This document shows, piece after piece, positions 46,300-57,285 of a stretch of DNA of 64,000 bases. The translations under genes were made by a program, and so were the position numbers. Origin of the DNA: Bettongia penicillata ogilbyi (lineage: Eukaryota; Chordata; Mammalia; Diprotodontia; Potoroidae); contig JAJHZJ010000415.1 of NCBI GenBank assembly GCA_023548195.1, positions 806,001 to 870,000 of the forward strand, written 5' to 3'. Each line of letters starts with the position of its first letter. The stretch's first letter is position 1. Below the pieces are notes generated by a model, which had not been told where the DNA came from, ran no database searches, and was given only the letters and a program-made list of their open reading frames with translations.

Positions 46300-47190
46300 A
46301 GTCTGTGGTTTATTTTAACCATTGTTATCTTTTAAAATTTTGAGTTATATATTCGCTATTTTCCTCCTGCTAACTCACCTCACCCATTAAAAAGGTAAAC
46401 AGCATATCAATTATACACCTGAAATCATGCAAAATATTTTTTATAAAAGTAACAATAATGCAAATAAAGCAAGAAAATTATATTTCAATTACACTTACTT
46501 TTCACCAGCTTTCTCTGTGGAGATGGAGAGAATTTTTTTCATCACAAGTCCTTTGGAAATCTCTAGGATCATTGGATTGATATGTCATTCACAGTTGATC
46601 ACTGTACAATATTGCTATTACTCTGTACAATGGTCTCTCTGTTCTGCTCATTTCATTTTACATCAATTCATCTAAGTCTTCTCAGGTTTTTCTGAAACCA
46701 TCCTGGTTGTCATTCCTTATAGTGTAATAATATTCTATCATAATCATATACTACAACTTGTTCAGCCATTACCCAATTGATGAGGATCCCATCAATTATC
46801 AATTCTTTGACACCAGAAAAAGTGCTCCTATTATATGTATGTGTGTGTGTGCATATGCACAAATATATCATTTTCCTTTTTCTTCAAACTCTTTGTGATA
46901 CAGACCTATTAATGATATTGCTGGATCAAAGGGTATGTACACAGTTTTATAGCACTTTGGACCTAGTTCCAGATTGTTCTCCAGAATTCTTGGACCAGTT
47001 TACTATTCCACCAATGATTCCTTCATGTACCTATTTTCCTTCATTCCCTCTATTATTTGTCATTTGTCAAAAGTTTAATGTGTTACTTTTGAATTGTTTT
47101 GACTTTTTTCTGATCATAGTGATTTAGAGTATTTTTTCATGTGACTACAGGTAGCTTTGATTTCTTCTTTGAAAGATGTTCATTCAAATC
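46300..47190 (-). pseudogene. L1 LINE (part 1): 3' UTR and ORF2 C-terminus
   Basis: Antisense L1 with 3' UTR (tcaattatacacctgaaatc, caagtcctttggaaatctc) and ORF2 C-terminal blocks (cattacccaattgatgagg, gctggatcaaagggtatgta, ccagattgttctccagaat). Interrupted at 47190 by an LTR and continued at 47821. Confidence 0.85.
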
Positions 47191-47820
47191 TGTAACACTT
47201 AAAATTAAGGTAAACTGAGACACAAAGTTCTGAGCATGATCAATTTACTGGTAAAGCGCAAATTTGCCAATAAATGGAATGTCAGAGTCTTCAGCAAAGC
47301 TAAGACCCTGAGTAACAGTGGGACTATCTTTTATAGTTTGGGGGAGTACAGAAGAAAATATCTGACTTTGTTGGCAGGGAACAGGTAAGCGATGAGTCTC
47401 TCATGCTACATCATGAGTAGCAAAATCAATATTATTGGTTACAAAGCTGAGGTATGAGGGACAGTGATTGGTTGGAAATTGGAAATTTGGGAATGCGGGT
47501 TTAGCAAGCCCCTGTGACTAAGAAATGCTCATTTTTAAGTCCACTTGTAGGGTAGACAGTGGATCAGATTTTGGAGAGCAAATCAGTTGTACTTGAAGGA
47601 TAGCTTGGTGGTGTACAAGATACAAGACCAGACTCCCTGGTATCCATCTGCCTCCCTCAAGGACAACAGATTTCCTTGGAACAAGAAGAGAATAGTGATT
47701 AGTAGGAGAACAGGATTTCTAAACATTACTTATTGCAGAGACAAAGAATCATGACAGGAGGTTACATAACAAAATACAGGTTCGACTGAAAAAAGGTACA
47801 GAGCCCATCTGATTATTTCA
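47191..47820 (-). mobile_element. solo LTR inserted in L1
   Basis: 630 bp beginning tgtaacactt and ending attatttca, so the ends are TG...CA. On the minus strand there is a TATA box (ccaaactataaaagatag, near 47325-47342), a polyadenylation-like site in ttaccagtaaattgatc (near 47240) and a U5 ending gtgttaca. L1 sequence is interrupted exactly at its ends. The flanks aaatc (left) and aattc (right) are a weak candidate target-site duplication. Not the same family as the LTRs at 5.8 and 8.5 kb. Confidence 0.75.
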
Positions 47821-48574
47821 AATTCTTTAACCATTTATCAGGTGGGAAATGACTCTTATTTGTATAAAGTTGACTCTCTTCTCTATATATTTGAGAAATG
47901 AGGACTTTATCAGAGAAACACGCTATAAAACTTTTCGATAACACTTCGTCGTCTATGGTACATTTTCACCACAAATAGTTTCCCTAATTATCTTTCAATT
48001 AGGACCATTGTTTTTTTGCTTTGTCTGAGATCATGATTACTGTCACTGCCTTTTTTACTCCAGTTGATGCATGATAGAGTCTGCTCTTAGGTCAGTGTAC
48101 ATTAACTGTGTGTGACTCTTGGTCACACACTTGTACACACACTCTTCCCAGTGTCTCTTGTACACAGTGTATTATTAGATTCTGGTTTCTAATCCATTCT
48201 GCTATCTGTTTCCATTTTATTTACATTCAGAGTTATGATTTCTGTCTGCATTATTTCATTCTATTTATCCTTCTCTTTCTTTCTCTTTGTATTCTTTTTC
48301 TTCAAAAGTCCATTTTGCTTCTGACCACTACTTCTTAATCCACCCTTCCTTTTTTTCATTCTCCCAGTCATGTTTTTATCTTCTATTTTCTATTGGGTAA
48401 GATACATTTCTATACTCAAATGACTTTCTTGAATATTCTCTCTCTTTGAACCAGTTCTGATGAGAGTGAAGTTCAAGCATTGTCCCCTCCATTACAAAAG
48501 CTTTTCTTGCTTGCCTCTTTTATGTGAGAAAAATTTCTCTATTCTACATCTCCTTTCCTACTTCTCCCAGTTGT

Positions 48575-48965
48575 AACAACAAGGACCCTGGCATACACAG
48601 GAGGGCCTGGTATACAGTTTCTTAGATCTGCTTTTCTAAAAGAAAACCAACATTTGAAGGGTCAACAATCTACTTTAATCAAGCACATATATCATTTACT
48701 TATTTCAGGGAAAAAAAATTCAGCACCCTGAATTTCAGAGAAAATACAAACAGAAATTGCAAGCAGAAATTACAGATAGAAAGATGAACAGACAAGACTT
48801 CCAACTGTTTGACTATAGATGATACATACATCATTACCAGAGAGAGAAACACTAACATCTGGGTTTTCAAAGCTGGAGGAGGCTCCTTAGCAGCTAACCA
48901 GATTCTCATCTGGCACGCAAACTGTCCTCCAAAAACTAAGTCTTAAAGTAAAACTTCAACTTAGA

Positions 48966-49023
<58 letters not shown>

Positions 49024-49150
49024 CATAGCTGGAGGGCAAGATCTTCTGACCCAGTGCCTCATTAGAAATTAACAAAAAGTATATGAGACCTATTAATGGG
49101 TGGGGAAGATCTTTAATTCTCCCCCCTACCCACAATTAGCCTTACATTAA
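48575..49150. mobile_element. unidentified ERV/LTR-like repeat inside L1, split by (TA)n
   Basis: Non-L1 sequence (ggaccctggcatacacagg, cagtttcttagatctgct, gatagatgatacatacatc, tggaggaggctccttagcag, ccagattctcatctggcac, then tttcatagctggagggcaag) that I recall as a repeated unit in marsupial genomes. I cannot name the family or its orientation. The L1 sequence on either side suggests insertion. Confidence 0.45.
48967..49021. repeat. (TA)27 microsatellite
   Basis: Uninterrupted TA run inside the repeat block 48575-49150. Confidence 0.95.
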
Positions 49151-51055
49151 CATTACACCAGTGCATCCCTCTTTCTCACCCCTACATTTTTTTTGCAGAT
49201 CAACATCAACATAATTGACTCACACCTATGCCCTATCTATGTAGACTCCTTTTGACTGTTCTAACAATGATAAAGTTCTTAGGAGTTAAATGCATCATCT
49301 CCCATATTGGAATGTGAACAGTTTGATTTTATCAAATCCCTTATGACACTCTTTTAAGTTTAACTTTTTCTGCTTCTCTTGAGTGTTCTTTTTGAATGTC
49401 AATTTTTTTTATTTAAATCTAGTGTTTTCAATAGGAATCCTTGGAATTCCTCTATTTCATTAAATATCCATTCCTTGCCACCTCAAAGAATTATTATTAG
49501 TTTTGTGGGATGAGTTATTCTTTATTATAATCCTAGCTCCCTTGCCTTCTAGAATATCATATTCCACGCTTTCTACTCCTTTAAGTTGCTAAATCTTGTG
49601 CAATGCTGACTGTGGTTCCATAATTTTTGAATTGTATGTTTCTGACTGCTTTCTATATTTTCTTCTTGATCTTGGAATTCTGAAGTTTAACTAATTTTTC
49701 TGTGAGTTTGGAATTTTGGAACTCTTGTAAAAGGCAAGAGGCAGATTATTTAAATTTTTATTTTATTCTCTGGCTCTAAGACATCAGGGAAGTTTTCATT
49801 TATAGTTTCTTGGAATATAATATCTAGGTTCTCCCTTTGATAATGATTTTTAATCCATCCAGTAATTCTTCAGTTATCTCCCCTCTACGTATTTTTCAGG
49901 TTAGTTTTTTTCCCCAATGAAATTTTCACATTTTCTTCTATTTTTTGTTCATCTTTTGACTTTGTTTTATTGTTTCTTAAAGTCTCATGGAATATTTAGG
50001 TCCTACTTAACCAGTTATAAATTTTAAAGAATTATTTCTCCAACGAAGTTTGTGTACCTCTTTTTCCATTTGGCCAATTCTGTTTTTTAAGGAGTTCTTT
50101 CCCTTCAGTGATTTTTTCTGCTTCTTTTATCAATAGGTCAATTCTGTTTTTTAGGCATTATTTTTGTTAATATTTATTTTGACACTTTTACCAAGCTCTT
50201 AATTCTCTTTTCATAGTTTTCTCACATCAGTCTCATTTGTTTTCCCATATTTTTCCCTTTACCACTCATATTTATTTCCTTAACCCTTCCAGGAATTCTT
50301 GCTGGGCTTGGGTCCAACTAGCATTTTTCTTTGAGTTTTTGCTTCTAGCTGTTTTAACATTGCTGTCTTCTAAGATTATGTCTTGGTCTTCCCTGCCACC
50401 ACAGTAAGTTTTTGTGGCTGTGTTATTCATTTGTGGTTTTTTGTTTTTGTTTTTTACTCATTTTCTTGGCCTATTTCTTCACTTTGAGCTTTATGTTAAA
50501 GTTGAACTCTGCTCACCTAGATGTGAGGAGGCATTATGCAAACTTTTCTCATGCTGCTATTTTCAGAATTAGTTCTGGGGGTATGCAAGTTTTTGGTGTT
50601 TCCATTGTGCTGCTAAACTGAAAGAGGTATGGTCACTACTTTCTCAGTTGGTCTGTGCTCTGGTCTTTACTCAGGAAGAGCTCCCGTTCCCCTGGACCTG
50701 TGATCAGGGCCCCTATATCTTTGCGACTGATCACAAGTGCTCTTACTCCGCTCTGGAACTGCTTAGGGATAGTAGAGTTGCCAGTTAGCACTGCAGTACT
50801 CAATCTCCTGTGATCTCTTTCTGACCAATTGATCAATCCCTTTACTATCTCTGGGCTGAGAAGTCCTGAACTTACTGTGGTTGCTCCTGCTGTCAGTGTT
50901 GCAGCTACTGCCAAGGCCAACTGCTTCTGCTACTCCACCCTCCGGGCCTGAGCCCACGAGAGTGTTATAGACCTCTCTTACAAGCCTTCTAAGTTGTCTT
51001 AGGATGGAAAAATACCTCCCTCTGTCCTTTTGTTGACTCTGCCACTCCAAATTCT

Positions 51056-51185
51056 GATGAATAATTAAGATTTAGAGAGGTTAAATAACTTGTTTAATAA
51101 CTTGTTATAAATAGAAAAGCCAGGATATGAATCAAGGATCTCTGAGTCAAAAATCCTACATGCTTTCTGCATTGCATTACTTTGT
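51056..51185 (-). mobile_element. MIR3/THER2-type fragment
   Basis: Reversed: gatttagagaggttaaataa, aaagccaggatatgaatcaa, then a degenerate head. Confidence 0.6.
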
Positions 51186-51187
51186 GT

Positions 51188-51345
51188 AGGAAACCTGGGG
51201 TCAGTTGGTGGCTTGCCACCAATGAGCCACATGATCTTTGGTTTATTCATTTAACCATCTGGAAGCTATTTTCACTTTTGTAAGAGTAAGATTAGATTCC
51301 ATAAGCTTTGAAGTCCTTCCCAGCGCATCCATCCAATGACTCTGT
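51188..51345 (+). mobile_element. MIR SINE fragment
   Basis: Forward: cctggggtcagttggtgg, gagccacatgatctttgg, then tttgaagtccttcccagc. Confidence 0.5.
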
Positions 51346-52690
51346 AATGAAGTAATAAAATAGTAGTCACAATCAAAATTTTAAGGTAATGTGCATTTCA
51401 CAAAAAGATGCATTACTTTGTCAAAAATTCCACCACATCAGTGATATCAGTCAGGGCCACCCAACTATACATTAAGGTTTCTTTGCATAGCATATTGATT
51501 CAGAAAAGTTCATGTTAACTTTATGTTTTATCACATTTTTGTTTTGTTTAGTATTTCACAATTATATTTTCTGTACTCTCTTGTGTCATGGGTCCCATGT
51601 GGTCTGCAGGACCCATGTTTGCTACCTCTGCTTTATATTGTCACTCCTTATCTTCTGTTGTTAAAAACATGCCTAGATCTTGAGAGAGAAAAACCCAAGT
51701 CACAACGTGTGATTTTTCAGTCTATTTCTCTGAACTTTACTGAAAGCAATTGTAGAAGTAAGATTTAATTTTAATCTCTAGATATGAATGACAGATTGTG
51801 ATCCTGAGCGACAGAAAGAATTTTGAGATCCAGTGGGATCTTAAAGAATGTCCCAGTGACAACCAGAGAAAATTTTCAGTGTGTATTACTGTTGAAACTA
51901 AGTCAAATAACTTTCCTTTTTATTCAGGATCAGCTCAATGATTAGAAAGTAAGCAATATAATGCCAAGATCTAAGGTGATGAGAGATAGCTAAAAACAAG
52001 AAAACCGATGCCATAAAGTTATTTTCTTTTCTCCAGACTTGTTCTTGCTTTCATAAAATATATATTTTTTCTATGAATGACATGATTTTAATGTATTTCT
52101 TTATCAGAGGATAATTTACAGTTCTCTTAAAAGTCAGGGTGTCAAGAGACTGCAACAATAAATACATTTTAGTTATTTATATGGATAAACACTATTCAAA
52201 GACACTATAGAAAAAAGATCATGTGATGTACATCTCACCTGTTTTTTAAGCAAGACAATCTGACAGTTTGTTCTTTGGTTCAAACTTTAAATGAGGAAAT
52301 TTTCTTTATAATTTGATTTTTCAGGTCTCAACAGAATGGTTGTATTGACAATTTGAATGCATTTTCATCAGTGAGAATACATGGAGTCAATAAATTACCA
52401 CCAGTGCCCAGGGTAGTATTAAGGAAAAAAAATCCTCAAGTAATAAACCCTCAGTGAGGAAAGTATTACTGAAATGAAATTAAAAATTCAGAACATATTG
52501 ATTCATGCTTTTGTTGTGTGAAGTGCTTTGCAGAGCACAATATCAGAATTGGAATCCATATGCTTCATATCGCTGGTGCCAGATACAGCTTTTAAGTAAT
52601 TGATGAACATATGCTTTCAGCAAATGAGCTTTAAAGCCAGCAACTGAAACAGATTTCATTAAATTTTAAAGACAATCCCTGTATTGTGAT
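51346..52690. other. unassigned intergenic DNA
   Basis: About 1.3 kb without a recognised repeat, lying downstream (minus sense) of the candidate ORF at 52691. No polyadenylation signal aataaa was seen in the first 300 bp after that ORF on the minus strand. Confidence 0.5.
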
Positions 52691-53017
52691 TTAAAATAGA
52701 TCAGATGCACATCCTTTTAATATAACATCTAACCCAGGTCCCTTTATAATGGGGCCATAATTTCTAGTTATGATGATACTATGATCACCATGATGATATC
52801 CTAATGTCAGTACAGGATTATAATGTAAATGTTCACTTTCATCTATTTTGCATTTCCCAAAAATGTCATAATTTATGCTGATAGGCAGCAACTTGCACTC
52901 AGCCAAGAGCACAGTCAACATTTCATTTAAGGTATCTAGACTTTTGCTTGCATTTTCAACCATAGAATAAAAAAAGACAACAGAGAAAACACATAGGAAG
53001 ATTTTCAAAAACTTCAT
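52691..53017 (-). CDS. candidate small secreted protein, family unknown
   Basis: A 108-codon frame from an ATG at 53017 to a TAA at 52691. The start was chosen because ggccATGa has a purine at -3; an upstream in-frame GTG at 53023 is less likely. Residues 1-24 look like a signal peptide: MKFLKIFLCVFSVVFF core, then a polar stretch with a plausible cleavage near ENAS. The mature part would be ~84 residues with three cysteines (41, 56, 103), histidine-rich near 62-80, and a C-terminal GPGLDVILKGCASDLF. A TATA-like tgataaaaaataagta lies 65-80 bp upstream (53084-53100). I recognise no family. It could also be one exon, a decayed gene or chance: several frames of this length are expected in 64 kb of AT-rich DNA. 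Confidence 0.3.
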   Translation of the reverse strand: MKFLKIFLCVFSVVFFYSMVENASKSLDTLNEMLTVLLAECKLLPISINYDIFGKCKIDESEHLHYNPVLTLGYHHGDHSIIITRNYGPIIKGPGLDVILKGCASDLF

Positions 53018-53083
53018 GGCCACAACTAGCCTTTAAGGCCTCCAGAAAACTCCTCCTGGGTCTATTTCTTTATCTCGTCTAGT

Positions 53084-53100
53084 ATACTTATTTTTTATCA
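53084..53100 (-). promoter_or_regulatory. TATA-like box upstream of candidate ORF
   Basis: tgataaaaaataagta on the minus strand, 65-80 bp before the ATG at 53017. Such AT-rich matches are common here, so it only matters if the ORF is real. Confidence 0.2.
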
Positions 53101-53304
53101 GCTCATAAGGTGACTTGCCTAGAAGTCTGGATAAGAGGAAAGTGGATTTCCCCACGCAATCAAGGAAATCATTTCAACAGATGAAGTCAGGGTGGATATT
53201 AAAACCTTTATCTCAGTAAAGAGTAGGTTCCTTTGACTTTTGGGTCATATGGAAGTGTCTCCATAGTTGAGGTAGGACATCCAGAATCCAAAAAAGGGTC
53301 AAAA

Positions 53305-53306
<2 letters not shown>

Positions 53307-53334
<28 letters not shown>
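53307..53334. repeat. (AC)14 microsatellite
   Basis: Uninterrupted AC run. Confidence 0.95.
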
Positions 53335-53340
<6 letters not shown>

Positions 53341-54279
53341 TTACTGACCCTAAACTCCCCAGCATACCTCCCTCCACTTCTCCCACTAGCAGACTCAGGG
53401 ATGTATTACAATGAAACCCACTCTCACACCTCAGATACTCCTCTCTTTTTCCAGTAGCGCACCTGCTCTAGGTTATGGAAGTTTGCCTGGTCAGTGACAC
53501 ACATATAACTGTCACATTGCTATAGCACAGACTTTGAAAAGTTCTGAACTATTTGTTGGAGTGGATAGCCCCATGTCACCAGTGTAGGAGTAGGACAGTA
53601 CACCAGGATAGGACACTATGTGTTACTGTGTTCTCCACTAGGCCAGAAGGAAAGAATATGGCATCCAGGTAGGGTCAATTGTAACTACCCAAAATTCATT
53701 TTGGACAAAGACTTAGCCTGGTGAAGTGTGAATTGTCCAGAGTGGAACAAGGCTGAGATGCTTTGAGATCTAGTCCCCAAGGAAACTACCTTTGGAAGAA
53801 ACATTCAGAAAATGAATACTGGAAAATCAGCGGGGGAAACAGGACTTAAATTACCAAAGATCTCAGGAAGAAGAAAAGTTAAAGACCTTGAAAATAAGCA
53901 AATAAGTTAACAGGGAAGATAATAAAAACAGAAAAAAATGTAATCTTAATATATAGTAATGAGTTTTAGCATCTATGAATATATACTGTAAAACAAAAGA
54001 TAATGATTCAACAATTGGTCAAACAGAGGACCCTGTAGAATTTGAGAACATGGAAGTATCATGTGCTATTTCTGACTTGTTCAAAAATGAAATAAGAATT
54101 ATGAGAGCCCAATGTCTAGCCTGCGCAGTAAAAATGAAGAGCAGAATAGGAAAGCTAGAATATGTAATGACAAGTCTCAAAAAAGAAACAAGAGACAATA
54201 ATTGGTTGAGAAAGCAAAGAATTAGAAGGGAAGGACAATCTAGAAGAAGAAAAGAGAAAAATAATAGCGTTTAAAGGAA
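53335..54279. other. unassigned DNA with a charged 99-codon frame
   Basis: The frame 53975-54274 (plus) is rich in Lys, Arg and Glu and runs straight into an L1 3' end, so it may be an unrecognised L1 ORF1-like remnant. No motif is identifiable. Confidence 0.4.
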
Positions 54280-54715
54280 ATATGTTCACCGAACCAGGAT
54301 AACATCATGCATGGTAATGGCAACATTGTACAAGGATCAATGTAGCTGCTGTCAGCAATACAATGATCCAAGACAATTTCAAAGGAATTTTTTAAAGATG
54401 AAAAATGCTGTTCATATCTAGAGAAAGAACTGATGGAGTCTGAGTAGAGATTAAAACATACTATTTTCATTTTCTTTTATTCATATTTTCTTTTTGTTTC
54501 CTATTGGTCTGCTTATTTTACAATATCACTAACATGAAAATCTGTTTTACATAATTGTACACATACACACACACACACACATATATATATATGTATATAT
54601 ATAACACATATCAAATTGCTTACCATCTTAGGGAGGAGGGAAGTGAGGGAAAATTCAGAACTCAAAATTTTAAAAAATGAATGTTAAAGTTTGTCTTTAC
54701 CAGTAAGAGGAAAAA
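54280..54715 (+). mobile_element. L1-type 3' end (3' UTR)
   Basis: aggataacatcatgcatgg, acaatgatccaagacaattt, gagaaagaactgatggagtc, ttgcttaccatcttaggg and aactcaaaattttaaaaaat, followed by an A-rich end. A different L1 3' UTR subtype from that at 18.8-19.1 kb. Contains an (AC)n(AT)n tract at 54568-54605. Confidence 0.7.
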
Positions 54716-55145
54716 AAACACTATTAAAAATATTTTTACCACACAAACAAAACATACTGCTCTTGAAGACAAGATGAGCAGAGATAACCCAAGGATCATA
54801 GATTTCCCAAAAAAACACAGCAGGACAAAAAAAAAAAACAACAAAATTAAAGAAAAAATAGAAGACAATTGTCTAAAAATTCTGAAGATAGAAAACGAAA
54901 TACTATTTAAAAGAATTCACAGATGACCTATAGGAAAAAAATTCCCAAGGTAGCAAACTCCAAGTATATAGCAGTTATATTCAGCAATAAAAACCAACAA
55001 TTACTTCTGCAATTGATCTGTAGAAAGACCTTCAAATACAAAGGAAAGGAAATTAGAATAACACAAAACTATTCTGTGCTCACCAGAGAACTTCAGAGGG
55101 AAGTAATAAAATGTTCTGAGGAGAAATAGAATTTGGGATACAGAC
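54716..55145 (+). pseudogene. L1 ORF1 fragment
   Basis: Two frames carry ORF1 C-terminal features: IENEILFKRIHR, then FKYKGKEIRITQNYS and LTRELQREV, which match the conserved pattern of the L1 ORF1 C-terminal domain. A stop or frame change separates them near 54925. Downstream sequence to about 55210 (tatcttgcaaatctgag) may be the end of ORF1. An A13 run near 54827 disrupts the coiled-coil region. Confidence 0.65.
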
Positions 55146-55210
55146 CAGGGTAGCCTATCTTGCAAATCTGAGTTAAATTGTACATGAAAAAGATGGCTGT
55201 TCAATGATAG

Positions 55211-56084
55211 AAATTTGAAACATTGTTAGAAAGAAAACAAGAACTGAAGAGTTTATTTGCTTCTTGAATACCTCAAACAATAGAAATGTAGAAGGAATAA
55301 ATAAAAACAGCAGCCAGGGACAGCAACAGCAACAGTGTTAGCAAAGAGGCTAGTAAGAAACATTTTTCTAAATGCATGCAATGAGATAAAGGTGAAGGCT
55401 GAAGTCTTGTGGGGGTAACAGAAGAAGCGGGCATGGGGTATTTTGAACAGAATCTGTAGACAATCTGCCTAGAGGTCAGTGAATGACTTTTTTGTTTCTT
55501 CACTACATGATGACATGGGAGGTATATGAAGTGGGTAGAAGGAGACAGAGAGGAATGTGTGGTGTCAGCATAAAATCAAGGGTTGGCAGTGAGAGAAAGG
55601 TGACTCCTGTAGTTTCAGAAAGAGAAGAGCTTACATGGAAGTAGCTAAGGAGAAGGGGGAAAGGACTTAAAAGGGAGGGGGAAAAGTAGGCATTGCTTTG
55701 GTGGTAAACATATAACATAATATATAAAGGTAGAATTTGACATTTTTTATAATTATATATATATTATACATACAGAATAACTGCAACAATGTAAATGGAA
55801 AGAATGACTCACCAAAAATCAAAAGCATATGTAACAAAATAATAAAGGTCAAGCAAGACTCAAATGAAGTAATATGAGAGGATGTCCCATCTGGGAGGGT
55901 TAAAAGTATTACACACTGCACATCTTTTTGGACATTTCAATGTATCAATGAGCTATGCTGATTGTTTTTGGAATTAAAAATTCTATTTGTTATGTAGAAG
56001 GTGGCAAGCGGTAATAATTGTGATAACCATTCTGATGTGAGAAACAGAAGATATCGATAAAAAAACTTATTTAAAAAAATAAAG
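55211..56084. other. unassigned DNA, possibly LINE-derived at its end
   Basis: A purine-rich middle and an ending atatcgataaaaaaactt followed by an A-rich run at 56057-56085 that could be a retroposon 3' end. No family assigned. Confidence 0.4.
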
Positions 56085-56195
56085 TAATGTCCTTGAAGAC
56101 AGGAGTTATTTCTCATTTTATCTTTGAAGCCCAACTATATATTATGGTATCTTGAATATAGCTGGTGCTTGAAAAAGTGCCTGTTGGATTGGACT
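56085..56195 (+). mobile_element. L2 LINE terminus
   Basis: ccttgaagacaggagttatt, ttatctttgaagcccaac and a degenerate terminal ggtgcttgaaaaagtgcctg. Confidence 0.65.
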
Positions 56196-56208
56196 GAATT
56201 TGAAAGTT

Positions 56209-56242
56209 GTGTGTGTGTGTGTGTGTGTGCATGTGTGTGTGT
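56209..56242. repeat. (GT)n microsatellite
   Basis: GT run interrupted once by ca. Confidence 0.9.
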
Positions 56243-56465
56243 TCATCCTTCCTTGCCGAAGACCATGCCATCAGAGAAATAATGACATGACTTGTACTTG
56301 ACTCTGTTTTGAGTGAGGGAGGGCCATGCAGGTCACCAGCCTCACTTCCCCTCCAGAGTCATCTGAATCTAGTGAGTGGAGATGACACGACCCATGATGA
56401 GGCAATTGGGGTTAAGTGACTTGCCCAAGATCACACAGCTAGGGAGTGTCAAGTGTCTGAAGTTT
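56243..56465 (-). mobile_element. marsupial SINE (ttgtccttcattctt family)
   Basis: catccttccttgccgaag, tgagtgagggagggccatg, ccccagttgcctcat-type block in reverse (gaggcaattggggttaag), gacttgcccaagatcacac, then truncated before the tRNA head. Confidence 0.8.
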
Positions 56466-56724
56466 GGAAGTAGTATGGAGTAAGAAAGAACTCTGGATGT
56501 GGAGTTCAGAGAGATTTTATGGGACTAACTATGTACTCTTAAGCCAAGATCTTCGTTTTCCCTAACTTGCTTATCCACCTGCAAATTGGAGGAGAGGGTG
56601 GTCAAATTTATTTTGCTTCCTTCATGATGATATTATGAGAAAAGAATTGGCGCTATGAAAAAAGTGAGGGGGTTTCTTATTTAGTTGTTATCAAATTATT
56701 GTAACTGAACATATAACCATTGTT

Positions 56725-57022
56725 GTTAGTCCTTCATTCTTGAGGAAGACCAATGACTTCATTAGGATGATGTCTTACTTTACACATGAATTAGATTTGA
56801 GTGAGGGAGGGCTGTGCAGGTCAGCAGCCTCACTTCTCCTCCACAGCCATCTGAATCCAGTGACCAGACGCTCATCAGGATGACTGGAGATGACCCAGGA
56901 TGAGGCAACTGGAATTAGGTGACTTGCCCAAGGCCGCACAGCTAGCAAGTGTCAAGTGTCTGAGGTGAGATTTGAACTCAGGTCCTCCTGCATTGGTGCT
57001 CTATACACTGCACCACCTAGCT
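56725..57022 (-). mobile_element. marsupial tRNA-derived SINE, full length
   Basis: The most complete member in the window. On the plus strand: gttgttagtccttcattctt (3' end of the SINE), tgagtgagggagggctgtg, ctcacttctcctccaca, gactggagatgacccagg, gacttgcccaaggccgcac, ttgaactcaggtcctcctgc (B-box in reverse) and ctgcaccacctagctgccc (tRNA-type head). About 300 bp. Confidence 0.85.
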
Positions 57023-57164
57023 GCCCATGTATGTTTGTATGCATGTATATTTGTATGTATAGATACATATATACACAAGCGTATACAATTGCATATGGAG
57101 TGAAACAACATGATGGAATAAGTGCTTGTGAAAGTGGTTTTTTTTCATAATTCTACACTGTTTC

Positions 57165-57285
57165 AGACAGTCAGCATTTACAAGACACTGTGTTATGTAT
57201 TGTATAAGACGAAGAAGAATTATATTAAATATAGGAGAAATGATCCATCTTTAAACAGCTCACATTCTAGCTGTGGAGTCATGTC
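57165..57285 (-). mobile_element. L2 LINE fragment
   Basis: Reversed terminus: cagcatttacaagacactgt, gttatgtattgtataag, aacagctcacattctagc. Confidence 0.55.

Larger units (their letters stand above)
47821..51055 (-). pseudogene. L1 LINE (part 2): ORF2 pieces, inter-ORF region, ORF1 and 5' UTR
   Basis: Resumes in the ORF2 C-terminal part (ccatttatcaggtgggaaa, gaggactttatcagagaaac), then jumps near 47930-48030 to the start of the endonuclease domain (ctgagatcatgattactg), skipping roughly the RT. It continues through the pyrimidine-rich inter-ORF region (48060-48575), antisense ORF1 (49260-50470, with ccatttggccaattctg twice, gaatatcatattccacgc, ttctatttttt) and 5' UTR to 51055. ORF1 is highly broken. 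A different repeat block at 48575-49150 interrupts it. Confidence 0.8.

Noticed and set aside
50636..51050. Two overlapping ~95-codon minus frames (Ala/Thr-rich)
   Set aside because: They lie in the L1 5' UTR, which is GC-richer and therefore more open by chance.
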